Positions 21,960 to 34,672 of a DNA stretch of 64,000 bases are shown here, one piece after another (positions within the stretch are counted from its first letter, which is position 1; every line of letters starts with the position of its first letter). The notes under the pieces are model-generated. The model did not search any database and was not told the DNA's origin. It saw only the letters and a program-made list of their open reading frames with translations. The stretch spans positions 744,001 to 808,000 of the forward strand of contig JAFFSR010000301.1 in assembly GCA_017163975.1 (NCBI GenBank). The letters are read 5' to 3'. The stretch comes from Anastatus disparis (taxonomy: Eukaryota > Arthropoda > Insecta > Hymenoptera > Eupelmidae). The translations under genes were made by a program, and so were the position numbers.

Positions 21960-24900
21960 GGGCTACTTGGCTCTCGTGTGAACGACACTATTTCTCCTTC
22001 TTTTTTAACCTCTTTCTCATCATCAAATCTTTTAAATAACAACCCGTCTAGCATACACAGTTTAACTTTAAATCCATTTTCACCTGTTATTTCTCAGCCG
22101 AAAAATGATGCTGAATTTTTTCAAAATATTTTAATTTCTCATGTAAATGTAAACCGCCTTAAAACCCACTTTTCTCTCATTGAGCATTATATTACCTCAA
22201 ATCAGACTGATATCTTTGCAGTTACGGAAACTTTTTTAACCGAGCGTGACGATTCATCACTTATCTCAATTGATCATTACAATTTCTATAGGTTAGATAG
22301 AGTTGGTAAAATTGGCGGCGGAGTTGGTTTTTATGCACGTGATTTTCTTAAAGTCTGTACACTGTTCCAATCTAATCCTGTATTCGATAATACCGCTGAG
22401 TATATAATTGCAGAAATCTCGCTAGGTGCAGAAAAACTAATTTTTGCGGTTGTGTATCTTAGACCGAAAGGTCTTTTTCCTGAGGATTTTTTCAACTCAC
22501 TAGCTGAAATTCTGCCAACCTACAAAAACATTGTCATCACGGGTGATTTTAACATAAATCTTCTGGCTAGTAATTACAGTACCGACACTTTTCGCTCAAC
22601 TATCGAATTACTTGCTCTTTATATAGTTCCTTCCGATCCTACGCACCATTCTCTCACAACTGATTACATATCTCACACTTGGATCGACCTTTTTATATTG
22701 AATGATGAAAACTCGTTGGTTTCTTATAGTAAATCAATTGCACCTTTCATAGCAGGTCATGATTTAATTTCTATTGTTTTTAAGGCGGCTATACCACAAG
22801 TTGCATCCAAGTTAATTCATTTTCGCAATTTTTCCAATATAAACCTTCAAACGTTAAATAACTCGATAGCTCTTTCTCTTTCTAACTTTTCACGCGAGAG
22901 CTGTGTTGATTCTCCAGGATCTTGTCTATCTTCTTTATCTGTTGATACTTTAGTTCATAATTTGTCTTCTGTTCTTGTGTCGTCTTTCGATAAATGTGCG
23001 CCTATCAAAACGCGAAAACTGGAATTAAAGAAAAAACCATGGGTCAATTCTGACATTAGATATAAAATGAGAGAACGAGATAAAGCATATAGGCGTGCTG
23101 TTCGCTCTGGTTCTACCCCAAGATATTTCACGGTATAAAAGACTCAGAAGTGAAATCTCAAATGCGCTTGACACTGCAAAAAACAAACACATTGCAGATC
23201 GGTTGGCACCGGGGGTAATTCTTCTAACCGCTGGAACACCTTGCATAAGATTGGTCTTGCCGTCAAAATACTTCCGTCACCGCTTCAATTTTTCTCCTCT
23301 AGAGTGCTTCTCACTCATTATACCTCTATCTCTTCACGGTCTTCAGCTATAACTTCTAATGAGATAGGAAGGGTGCTTGCAGTGCCACTGCGCACTGACT
23401 TACCTACCTTTGATTTTTCGCCTGTCGACTGTCCTCTTGTTGAGTCACTTGTTCATTTTGGCACTTCTAAAACATTTGGGCCTGATAGTATCACGGCGCA
23501 TATGCTCAAATTGACGAGTGAATCTACTATTAGTCACTTAACATCAATTATTAATGTTTCTCTGTCTACTGGTGTTTTTCCGAGTGATTGGAAAAGAGCC
23601 TATCTCCTACCTTTGGCCAAGACTAATAAGATGGATTCTCCCTCGCAAACCCGACCTATTGCCAAGCTCTCTGAAGTTTCTAAAATTCTGGAAAGAGTAG
23701 TCCATTCTCAGTTTAGTTTCTTCATTGAATCTAATTCTTTGTTAGATAACTTGCAAACAGGCTTTAGAAAATCCAATAGTACTCAGACTGCTCTTCTGAA
23801 ACTTATTGAGGACTCTCGTATGGCGATTGACAGGAGGATGATCACTGCTCTACTGCTCTTTGATTTTTCCAAAGCTTTCGACACTGTTCCGCACCTGCGC
23901 CTGCTCTATAAACTTCGTCGTTTCAACTGCTCCGACTCAGTAATACGATGGTTCGCATCGTACCTTAGCAAGAGAATCTACTCAATACCTGACCTTGAGG
24001 GTCGTGTGGGGAGTGGGTCACCTGTACAGCAGGCGTACCACAGGGCAGTGTCTTAGGACCGTTACTCTTCTCTATCTTTATAAACGACTTACCTCTTGTC
24101 TTAACAAGGTCAACACATATCTTGTTTGCCGACGATCTTCAAGTCTATCACTCATTTTTGCCGTCCAATCTACATAGTGAGATTGACTTTTTAAATCACG
24201 AGGTGGCAGCTGTTGTCAAATGGGCGAGAGAAAATGAGCTCACCCTAAATCCCTCAAAAATGCAAGCGATGTTCATTGGTAGTGAGCAATATATTTCGAG
24301 AATCGATCTGTCTTCATGCCCCTCTATCTATGTCGATAATAAAGTGGTGCCTTATACGAACACTATTAAGAACTTGGGGGTCTGGTTGACCAGTACTTTA
24401 AACTGGAATAAGCAAGTGAATGCAGTTGTGGGACGTATTTTTGGTACACTTCAGTCTCTGAAATTCCACAGACATGCGCTTTCTAGACAAATCAGAAAGG
24501 ATTTGGTGGAAGCTCTCATCTTTCCAATATTTGATTACTGCTGTGTAGTCTGCGATGACCTGCCACAGATTCTAAATATCAAGCTTCATCGTGCCTTGAA
24601 TGCTTGTGTTCGTTTTGTATTTGGTAACATAGGCTGGCAGGATAGAGTAACTCCGCATCGTCTTCAGCTGGGTTGGTTGTCAGTAAGTAACAGGCGGCTC
24701 TATTTTAAATCGGTACTGGCTCACACGATTATTTCATATCAAAAGCCAACTTACTTAGCTACAAAATTTATGCGTGTGAATATTGACGCGGTTGTTAGAT
24801 CATCGAATAGACTGCAAATGAGACTTCTTATCTGCCCTGTTGTGAGGACAGCAGCAATGCTTAATTCATTTGTTTACTCGGCTTCAAGTTTTATCAACAA

Positions 24901-25018
24901 TAATTCTGAAATGATCACCAGCTTCGAAACGGGTCAAACTCAACTAATTAAGTCAAAATTGTTCAACAAATTCCTGCTCGACGAACGCACTGAATGGCTG
25001 GGTACATCTGGGAGTTGA
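21960..25018 (+). pseudogene. ORF2 of CR1 copy C: endonuclease-reverse transcriptase (three frameshifts)
   Basis: In frame with the end of ORF1 after one TAG. The endonuclease shows HVNVNRL, VTETFL, GDFN, HTWIDLF and AGHD. No in-frame ATG occurs before 23067, 363 codons after 21978. Frame changes lie near 23120 and 23212 (in a G run); these two cancel out over about 30 codons. A third lies near 24010, just before GVPQGSVLGPLL. The reverse transcriptase has FDFSKAFDTVP and FADD at 24125. The C-terminus ends at the TGA at 25016-25018. A close relative of copy B over the whole length. Confidence 0.9.
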
Positions 25019-25303
25019 CGAATGTGCTTTGCCAGATTCTCTGGTAAAGTTCATTCTACTGCTAAATTTCCAATTAGCTGACTTCTATTGGTTGTCTCTT
25101 CGTAAATCGTGCAAGTTGATGAGTACAAGGTCAAATTTATAGTCATAAGCAAATGATTTTTACAATTAGGAACTACATTTTTGTTTATATTTTAGAGAAA
25201 TCAATATACATTTTTCCTGTTATACTTACTCCTTAGTTTGTAACTCAATTTTTTAACAACTTGTAATTATATTAAACATTTATGTATTACTTATGGGTCA
25301 TAC

Positions 25304-25316
25304 GGGGTTGAACCCC
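25304..25316 (+). terminator. 3'-terminal hairpin, CR1 copy C
   Basis: GGGGTTGAACCCC, a palindrome close to the 3' end, followed by an AATAAATTATG stretch and (ATCA)n. Confidence 0.65.
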
Positions 25317-25351
25317 ATGATCCGAATAAATTATGAATCAATCAATCAATC

Positions 25352-25690
<339 letters not shown>

Positions 25691-25810
25691 CTCTCTCTCT
25701 CTCTCTTCCTCTCTCTCTCTCTCTTCCTCTCTCGCTCTCTCTTCCTCTCACCTTCTTTTGCCCTCTTTCGCTCTCTTTCTCTTTCTCTCTGCTTACCCTC
25801 TCCTGCCCTC

Positions 25811-26260
25811 TTTCTTCCTCCTTCGGTTGCTTATACTTAATCTTAAGAATCAAATTCATAGAGGTGATTAATATTGACACTTGAATTTATAGTCGAAACT
25901 CAATTATTAACTATCATTCTTCGTCATCCTTCTATTATTAGAAATATAAGGGCAAAATGAATTCGCAGAGTGTTAACCTTGAATTCGATACTGATTATAA
26001 CTTAGAACTTAAGAATTCTTACTTGTGTATCAACTGCTACTTAAATTTAGAATTCCCATATGGATACAATTTAAAATAAGACAACTAGTGACAACTATAT
26101 AAAGATATTTTCACCTTTTATTAACGTTAATTTATTAAAAAACATACGCACAAATTTAAATATTTTGCATACAAAAATAAGATTTGATTTTGCATGCAAA
26201 GAAATAAATAGTTTAAGTATGGATGTGTGTCATCCATACGTTTTATCAGTATCATAGACA
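25811..26260. other. AT-rich spacer without recognisable gene
   Basis: No motif, repeat or RNA gene seen. It ends in the (TA)n run that flanks the next foldback element. Confidence 0.5.
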
Positions 26261-26298
26261 AATGTGTTGTATATATATATATATATATATATATATGC

Positions 26299-27527
26299 CA
26301 ATCCACGTCAAACGGATAATGGCTCTGTCCAAAATTGTAGATCACCAAAAAAATCGTGTATGGGCTCAAAATTTTCGTCTTACACTCTACTTTCTTTTGC
26401 AATGAGGCGATTTTTGAAATTCAAAATGGCGGCTCCAATATGGTGGCTCAAACCTAGAGATTTCATAAAAAATTTCCGAAAATTGATTTCAATTCATTCA
26501 AATGCGATTATACGTATTTTTTATATCAGAAATCAATTCAGATTTCAATTTTACATAGGAGTATAGTATTGCACTCGAGGTAAAAAAAATTGACAATGTC
26601 ATCGGAAGGTCATATCGGGAAATAATAGTTATTTTTTAAATTACTCATTAATCAATGTTGATTAGTGAGGAAATGAAGATACTGATAGGTAACTTGAGTC
26701 ACTGAATCCAAATCTGATATCCGCTTAACCCTACCAGTCTCCATCATGGTCATTTGAAGGTCAAATCGCGAATATCTTTTATTATTTGATAAGATTAAGA
26801 CACCTATAAGCTTTACGTGATGCTGGATCCGAATTCGGGGCCCGTTGGAGTGTCAAACGACGTAATTACAGAAAAATTCGTTTCAAACTGTGGTTTCTTA
26901 GAAAACAAAAATTTTCTATTAGTCAATATTTAATTAATTTATACGTAATTACGTCGTTTGACACTCCAACAGACCCCGGATTCGGATTCAGCGACACGTA
27001 AAACTTGAAGGTGTCCTAATCTTATAAAATAATAAAAGGTATTCGCGATTTGACCTTCAAATGACCTTGATAGAGATCTTGCATACCCTATAGGGTTAAG
27101 CGGATATCAGACTTGGATTCAGTGACTTGAGTTATCTATCAGTATCTTTATTTTCTCACTAATCAACATTGATCAATGAGTAATTCGAGAAATAACTATT
27201 ATTTCCCGATATGACCTTCCGATGACATTGTCAATTTTTTTTACCTTGAGTACAATACTATATTCCTATAAAAAAATAAAGCGCTGAATTGATTTCTGGT
27301 ATAAAAAAATACATATAATCACATTTGAATGAATTAAAATCAATTTTCGAAAATTTTTTATGAAATCTCTAGGTTTGAGTCGCCACATTGGAGCCGCTAT
27401 TTTGAATTTTCAAAATTGTCACATTGCAAAAGAAAGTAGAGTGTAAGACGAAAATTTTGAGCCCATACACGATTTTTTTGGTGATCTACAATTTTAGACA
27501 GAGCCATTATCTGTTCGACGTGGATTG
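26299..27527. mobile_element. 1.2-kb foldback element with about 575-bp arms
   Basis: Left arm 26299-26869 and right arm 26945-27527 are near-complete reverse complements, separated by a 75-base loop. The ends read CAATCCACGTC and GACGTGGATTG and lie in TA-rich flanks, (TA)n on the left. No coding capacity beyond mirrored short frames. A transcript across it would form a very long double-stranded RNA. Confidence 0.9.
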
Positions 27528-27529
27528 AC

Positions 27530-27835
27530 ACAAATATATATAGATATAAATACATATATATAAATACTAGCGGGCAAGCGCCAACCCCCATCTTGCTTTT
27601 ACAACTTTAAAAAAATATCCAAGAATTTGCAATTGTTTTAATAACTTTTATTTAAAATACTAAATAATTTCAATTATTCAAAAGTTTTTTTCAGGTAAAT
27701 CTTCTATGATCTTCCAATGAATCTAATCAGCTGTAAAGTCCTAGATTTACACCAGGACAGAATTAATGATTGAATGTTGTATATTATGAGGGCTACGTGT
27801 ATATGTTTTACTATAATATTAAATAAAGGGGAAGA
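27530..27835. other. Short AT-rich spacer
   Basis: TA-rich flank, then a stretch containing GCGGGCAAGCGCCAACCCCC at 27568 on. No feature could be assigned. Confidence 0.4.
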
Positions 27836-28042
27836 TCTTGGACGATGGAAGAGCGCGCATGGTCTCCACATAACTCGTAGGTTTTTTTAAAGAAAAGAGG
27901 GAAAGAAAGCTGGAAAATAAAAAGAAAGTGCAAAAATCAGGGAAAGCAGGTTGAGAAGTCATCAAGAAACTATTATCTATAAAAAAAGTAAAAGATAAAA
28001 AGCGAAAATTGTGAATAGAAAGTGAAGTGACAGAAAGAGGTT

Positions 28043-29455
28043 ATGAACATGGACGAATCTGTGAAAAGTGATGGTGAACAAAGCGCGGGCAAAGTTGAAA
28101 ACAGTATAGATGATATATTAATAAAAAAGAAAAGAGGTAGGCCGCCAAAAAATATTTAAAAAGAAGAAACAGCGAAAGCTGATAATTATAATATAAAAAA
28201 ATTCTTTTCGATGGACAATTTAGTAAACCGAGAAGATGCGTTTTCTAGGAATCATAAAGTCGTGCATTCGCCTCAGTCGATAAAAAGAAAACCGGTAGAA
28301 ACGCAAATGAAAAAAAAGACTTGTATAGAAGTGAGAACGTAAAAGAGAGAGAGGAAGCTAACGATTTGAGTCATGAGAAAGGGAATAAAAGAAACGAAAG
28401 CAGCGCGACAGAAACGGAGGAGAAGGATGGCGATAGCTTGACTGTGAATATAGACTGGCCCGGTAAGCAAAACAGAGTGGGGGAAGAAAGGTGTAGCTAT
28501 ACATAAATGCGCGTGCAACGGGTCGGAGGACAAAACTTCGTACGTTCTACGTATATTGGGAGACCGTATGAATGAAAAAATAAGAGAGATGGAGGAAAAA
28601 ATGTCTAACAAAATAAAAGGACTAGATAAGGATACGAAAAGAGAAGAGGAAGAATTCAAAAAAATGTTAGAACAGTATAGGGAGCAGATTACAAATATGG
28701 AAGAGACAAATAAAAATTTAGAAACTGAACTGGAAATCAAGCAGAATGAAAGGTTGGAAGATAAAAGGAAGGTGATAAAAGCGCTCAAAGAAGCGAGACT
28801 AATACGGGCCGACTTTGACGGCAAAAAGATAGACAAAGATAGCAAACAATAGCAATTTGTAATAGATCAGGAAGGAATAGACGGTGAAATAAATAAGATA
28901 GCGGGCCATAATGCGGAGACAACAAACGAAGCAGAACGAGATATAGCGCTTCTAGAAGAAGAAAAAAATTGTTGCGAGCAGAAGCTGGGGTGGCTGGGTA
29001 AGGAAGGACTGAAATTCGAAATGTGCGAAAGATTAAAAAGAAAACATAATATTATGGTTAGAGGGGTAAGAACAATTGGTAGGGGGGTAAGGGAAAAGGT
29101 TAGAGCCTTGTTAAAAGAAAAAATTGGTATTCCGATCAAAATCGCAGAGTGGAGAGCAATCAGTGGGGGCATTTTGTTAAGTATAAACTCGATTAAAAAT
29201 AAGCTAGATATAATGAAAAGGAAAAGTAATTTAAGGGGAACTGGCATATGGGTATCAGATAATCTTACAGAAAGGGAAAAAGAAATATAAAATTGGTTGG
29301 GAAAACTGGCGCAAATTGAAAAAAAGAATAATACTGAAGTAAAGGTAGGCTATCAGAAAATTAGGAGAGAGGGCGCTTGGGAAGTTTGGTGCGAAGAAGC
29401 AGGGGGACTAATGAAGCGACAGGGACAGGGGTTTCACGGAGAAAGATATGATTAA
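28043..29455 (+). pseudogene. ORF1 of LINE D: AT-hook, coiled coil, L1-ORF1-like domain
   Basis: ATG at 28043 (or 28049). Near residue 30 there is an AT-hook, KKRGRPPKN, a minor-groove DNA-binding motif. After a TAA near 28157 and frame changes, a long Glu/Lys coiled coil follows (28556-28850). Then comes a region like the L1 ORF1 RNA-binding fold: RKHNIMVRGVR, KIAEWRAISGGILL, and LRGTGIWVSDNLTEREKEI at about 29237-29290. Stops occur at about 28340, 28505, 28851 and 29288. The end near 29455 overlaps the start of ORF2. Confidence 0.7.
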
Positions 29456-32400
29456 AGGTATCTTATGGAATATAGCTAGGACACAAAAAATAAGACAGGT
29501 ATGGGACTTCCTTAAAAAAAAGACTTAATACTATTATAGGAAATGTGGGTAGAAAAGAATAAAGAGAGATCACTTATAAGTAAACTTGATAAAAATTATA
29601 ATTGGAAGCCGTGATCAGGGAAAACGTAAAAGGGAGAGCAAAAAGGGGGGTCTTAGTGGGTATTAGAAAAAATAGAATAAAATACAAGGAAATTATTAAG
29701 TGGAAATACGGATTAATAATAAAAAAATATGAAAGCGAGCGATGAAGGGATATACGACATCGTAGTAGTATACGCGAATGAAGAAGTAGACCAAATGACG
29801 AAAAAACTGAAAAACTGGCTAAACGACTATTGCGAAAAAGAAAATAACTTGTTGATAATAAGGAATTTAAATGCAGGAATAGGCGCACTACAGAGTGTTG
29901 AGCAGGGACCAATAAGAAACTCGGAAGACAAAATTCTGAACGCAGAAGACTAAAAATTAATTAGGTTCTGTGAGGGCTGTGGCTTAGATATGAAAAATGG
30001 TAGAATTAAAGGGGACTAAGAAGGTAAACTAATTTTTGTAGGGGAAGGAGGGGGCTCAGTTTTAGACTTAGTGGTAGAAAAACCAGGAGGCGACGAGCAT
30101 AGGCTAGAGAAAATAAAAGTTGTAGAAAGAATTGAATCAGACCACTTACCGGTAGTATTTAAAATACCTCCAAGAAGCATAGAAACGATAGAAGAAGTGA
30201 GAGAGGGGGTGAAGTTAAATGAAAAAATGCTAAAATGGAAATCTGAAAAAGTAGGGGATTATCAACAACACCTCATAAAGTTAAGCGAAGCCGTTAGAAG
30301 GGTAGAGGCTGGGAAAAAATAACGGAAGCAATTTGGGAGGTAAGCGAAAGGACAGGTCCAGTAAAGAATAGAAATAACCAAAAAAGCTGGAATGAATAGT
30401 TTTACGGGGAGGCGCGAGAGAAAAAAAACCTCTGGAAATGCCTTAAGGCATATCTAAAAACTAAAAAAGAAAAGGAGAACAAAGACCTAACACTAGCAAA
30501 AGCTGAATTAAAAAAAATAAGGGAAGAAAAAAGAAAGCAAATGGCAGAACAAAAACTACGCAGGGTACAGGAAAGCAAAAATAATAACGAGTTTTGGGAA
30601 GCGATAGGTACGTACAGAACCAAGAGGAAAATATTAGGTGAGGGGATAGGGAAACAAGAATGGCAAGAGCATTTTACCAAGCTCTTTGATACAGAAAGCA
30701 GGGCTAAAGAGAGCAATCGCATAGCAGCAGTAGCGGAAGAAAGCAACACATCAGGTGAAACGCACAACTATGAACTTAACTGAGAAATTAGCTATAGGGA
30801 GGTCGAGAGAGCGTTGGGTAAAATAAAAAATAGAAAGGCCGCAGGGGAGGACGGAATCAGTAGGGAATTTATCAAACATTTAAGTTTAGAATGGAAGACC
30901 GCACTATGGCAGGTATTGAATGAGATGTGGGACGAAGGGAAAATACCGGGTGAATGGAGAAAAGCTAGAATTTTTCCAATCTATAAGGCAGGAGATGAAA
31001 ACACACCTAGCAATTACAGAAGAGTGTCACTATTAGATGTAGGATATAAAGTGCTAGCAGGGTTAATGGAAGAATGCTAAAAATGATAGAGGAAATTTAT
31101 AGAAAAACGAAAAATGAGATTATAACAAGTGAGGGTATAACAAGCACTTTTGAAGCTTGGAAAGGAGTAAGACAAGGGTGCCCTCTTAGCCCAACTCTGT
31201 TCGGAATATTTATAAATGATATAAACGAAGATTGGGAGAGACGAAAGGAGGGGGGTCGGTAATAGGCAGCCAAAAAATATACGGGTTGAAGTTTGCTGAC
31301 GATGTGGTGCTGGTAGCCGACACAGCAGAGGGCTTACAGTAGTTGTTATCAAATCTAGAAAGATACAGCAATCAAAATAGAATTGTAGTAAACATTAAAA
31401 AAAACAAGAATTGTGGTAGCTCGAAGAGGCGGAAAAACTAAAAAAGAAGAAAAATGGAAGTACATGGGGAAGGAGATTGAAGTGATGAACAATTTTAAAT
31501 ACTTGGGTTTTTGGTTTTCATCGAAAGGGAACTTAAGAAATCATGTAATTAAAATGGCAGAGTCGGCGCAAGCGAAAGCAAATGCTATATGGGGATTAAC
31601 AAAAAGAGCAAAGGTAGACTCGCTAGAAAAAAAATTATTCTTGATGGATCAATAGTTAGGTCAGGGTGTTTATACGGGTCGAAAGTATGGGGATGGGGTA
31701 AGTGGGAAGAAATCGAAAAAGCACAGGCCAGGTACGTTAAGATGGCTTTAGGAGTTAATTCAAACACACCAGCATACATATGGAGAATGGAAACGGGGAG
31801 AGGTAGCCTACAAACGGAAACTATGAAAAGAGCGGCTAGGTACGTACAAAAAATTCTAGAAATGAATGACATACGTTGGCCTAAGATTTGCTTAAAAGAG
31901 GAAATACGAGGGATTGTAAATAACAACGCGACCGCGTGGGATAAAGAATGTCAGAAAACGCTGAGAGAGGTAGGCGACGGCGAAACTATCATCTTGATTA
32001 GACAAAAAAAAAGAAAACTTCGAAAGAGGTAGAAATATTAAAAGAGAGCAAGAGATTCAAAGTGATTGGGCAAGAATAGACAAATCGAATTTCTGGGAGT
32101 ACTACAAACTAGTCAAGAGAAGCATTGATTGCGAAAAGTATTGGGAAAAAAAAGATGTCTGCGGAACACTAAAGAAGGAGTGGGCAAGAATAAGGTGCGG
32201 AAGTGCTATAAGAGAGGGAAAAAAGGCTTTAACAATGATAACTGCAGATTCTGCCAGGTGACAGAGGAAAACTTAAAGCATATATGGGCATGCGAAGTAG
32301 CCGGAAGGGAAATAAATGCGAAAGTAATCGAAGGATTGGATGAATGGAGGTCAGACGCGCAGGGAGAAACTTTAGTTAAAAAAATACTAGTAAGCTTAAG

Positions 32401-32473
32401 GGGCGAAATAAACGATAGTATATGTAGATACATGCTAGAATTTGAAAAAAAGCAAGAGAAAGGGGGAAAATAG
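29450..32473 (+). pseudogene. ORF2 of LINE D: endonuclease, reverse transcriptase, zinc finger
   Basis: Starts MIKGILWNIA at 29450. The endonuclease is recognisable to about 30180. The canonical GDFNA box has become RNLNAGIG (about 29863-29886), losing the catalytic aspartate, while SDHLPVVF (about 30140) is intact. The reverse transcriptase spans about 30800-31650: NRKAAGEDGISREF, GEWRKARIFPIYKAGD, GVRQGCPLSPTLFGIFIND, FADDVVLVAD (about 31293) and NNFKYLGFWFSS. A C-terminal CCHC finger, CRFCQ..H..C, lies near 32248-32295. Stops and frameshifts lie at about 30320, 30781, 31078, 31260, 31340, 31653 and 32030. Confidence 0.8.
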
Positions 32474-32769
32474 AAGTCCAATAGTGCATCAATATAGCGA
32501 ATAGCATAGAATAGGGAACAAATATGATAGTAATCAAAAAACATATGTAAATCGTAGATGTATTGGTATAGAATAAACAGAAAGAGAAGACGAATAGTAG
32601 GGTAAAAAGGCATAGGTTTCATATTGTAATATTGTAAAAACGGAGATAATGTAAATAGAAATAGCGGCGACAACATTGTAAATGGTTTGTAAGATCTTAA
32701 TGTAAAAAGCATAAAGCTGTACATGGTTGAAATAAATAAATAAATAAAAATAAATAAATAAATATTAAA

Positions 32770-34140
32770 TAAAGAATAAAGTTAGTTATTGATTTATAAA
32801 TATTTTATTAAATGTTAGTCTTGTTACGTCACAACGTATCTCTTATTTCTTTAATTTATAATTTTAAAGTACCTTTTTACGTCACGAACTAATCAAAACA
32901 GTTATTGAACAATAACGGAATTTGTCGAGCTAAACAGAAAAAGCGAAACAGTAAAGAAACTCGAAGTTTAATATTGCTCAATAAAACTCTTTAGTTAGCC
33001 GAATTATAAAATTAAGTAGTTCAAATCAACAACGTGTATTTAGAAATTACCAAACGAATCCTGAAATCATTAAGAAACATATTATTAAAATTTAAGAAAA
33101 TTTATAAATAAAAATTGATGTAAAAGATAATAAATCTTATAAACAAATATGAGTATAAAAGCCAAATGAAACAAATGACATTCGGACACTACCCCAGGAT
33201 TCTTATTGGTCCTAAGTTACACGTCCTGTAAAAATCGTCCTGTAAAAATCAATTCAATATTTATACTTTATACACGTGTCAAATAAATCATTATAAAGTT
33301 TCAAGTCTAATTAACTCGAGTCTTATTCAAATCGTGTGTATCCAAAATATTAAATGCGAAGTGTATTATCAAATACGGATAGTGTTATTGAAAATAAAAA
33401 TAATATACAAATGAAATTAATATATAATACGCAAACTGCATGATTGAAATAATTGCTATATACGCGAAAGTGCGCGATTAAAAATCATATATCAAATAAA
33501 TAATACAATTTACATAAAAATTGTTAATAAAAATAAGTGTAAAACTATTAAATCAATTTATAAATAAATAAATCTATACATCAATTATTTCAAATATAAT
33601 AATTATAAAATTTTTTTTTTTAAAGAATCTATTACATTGATTTTAGATAATATCATTAATCTAATACATTGATAAATCAATACATTATAATCTTGAGGAT
33701 TTTATAATACGTTGCAAGTTTACGGTCAATAAAAGAATACCTAACCCATTTAAAAATCGAATATTGACATTCAAAAATAAAAAAATGAAACCTATTGAAT
33801 TTTTTTTTATGATATAAATGATAAAATATTATAAGGAAATAATAGTAACGATTACATAAACTTCAAAATAAAGAAGGCATTTAAAAAAAACAGGCATTTG
33901 TCATCAAATTATAGTAAAGTATATCGAACTCATATAAAAACTATCTCAGCAAAAAAAAAAAAACTCGCGCGACACGCTCTCGTTTATTTACAACAGAAGG
34001 TTTAAAAAAAAAGGAAACTTCAAAACAAGAGTCGGCATTATTATTTATTTTTACAATAAGTCATTGTTAGAGGAATGTTAAGGCAATATTTAAAAATATA
34101 ATCAATAATATTTTTAATATAATATTTTTTTTTGTCCGGT
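32770..34140. other. AT-rich spacer; possible LTR remains not demonstrable
   Basis: No coding motif. GC-richer patches at 33180-33350 could be part of an LTR of the gypsy element that follows, but I find no matching second copy or clear primer-binding site. Confidence 0.4.
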
Positions 34141-34143
34141 GTT

Positions 34144-34672
34144 ATGATTGAATTTTAGGTATAAACGTTTAAAGGAAAATAAATTAAGACTAGATAAAGG
34201 TTATTTAGAAATAAATGGAGAAAAATTTTGTATCCAAACAGATTATAACAATAACAAAAATTCATTTTTAAATTCATGTATACAAAACAGTGAAAATGAT
34301 GACATAACAATTAATAATGCTTTTCACATACTAAATTATATCATGCGGATGGAAGATAATAAACATATATTCTCGATTACACAATTTCTACACAGTAAAA
34401 ATGAAAACATCGGAAATTTTATGAAAGAAATAAACTGTGTACTAGAAAAAGATCAATTTAAAAACGGAGGAAATATGGAATATCATCAATTTCTATTAAA
34501 ACTTGAAAATAATAAAAATTTTAATATTGATAATAAAGACGAACAATTTCTCAAATACTTCATAGGAAAAGATATTTCAACAAATCTTATAATAGATATT
34601 CATGAAGGGGAATCTTATAAAACAAAAAAAAATTCAATGTATAAAAATATAAATCACCCTGGTAGAATCTGA
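34144..34672 (+). CDS. Unrecognised Asn/Lys-rich open frame of about 175 codons
   Basis: The frame is open from about 34148 to the TGA at 34670-34672, which is long for such AT-rich DNA, so it is or recently was coding. No ATG is present at the beginning; an acceptor-like TTTTAG precedes it at 34153-34158. The first good ATGs are internal (MRMEDNKHIFSI at about 34343). Composition is Asn, Lys, Ile, Glu and I recognise no domain. The last codons (after NINH) run into the inverted terminus of the element at 34661-35756, so the true C-terminus is cut off there. It may be the 5' part of the gypsy element whose pol continues at 35834, but that link is inferred from position only. Confidence 0.4.

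Larger units (their letters stand above)
20288..25351 (+). mobile_element. CR1-like non-LTR retrotransposon, copy C (nearly full length)
   Basis: About 5.06 kb, with the 5' intron-like block (20290-20377), a single-unit 5' UTR, ORF1 (20722-21959), ORF2 (21960-25018), a 3' UTR, a hairpin at 25304 and an (ATCA)n tail ending near 25351. The tail runs straight into a long (CT)n tract. Its 3' end is like copy A, so A and C form one subfamily. Confidence 0.9.
27836..32765 (+). mobile_element. Non-LTR retrotransposon D (two ORFs, A-rich tail)
   Basis: About 4.9 kb, strongly purine-rich on the plus strand. It has a 5' leader, ORF1 with AT-hook and coiled coil, ORF2 with AP endonuclease and reverse transcriptase, then a 3' UTR ending in AAATA repeats at 32730-32765. 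The 5' limit near 27836 is inferred from the change in base composition. It is not related to the CR1 copies. The L1-like ORF1 suggests an L1/Tx1-like or similar lineage, but I do not assign a clade. Many nonsense codons; inactive. Confidence 0.8.

Noticed and set aside
28273..28845. 190-codon minus-strand open frame, and similar minus-strand frames at 28867-29247, 30402-30767 and 32206-32724
   Set aside because: They are antisense to the purine-rich LINE D frames, which explains their Ser/Leu/Phe composition; no domain is visible.
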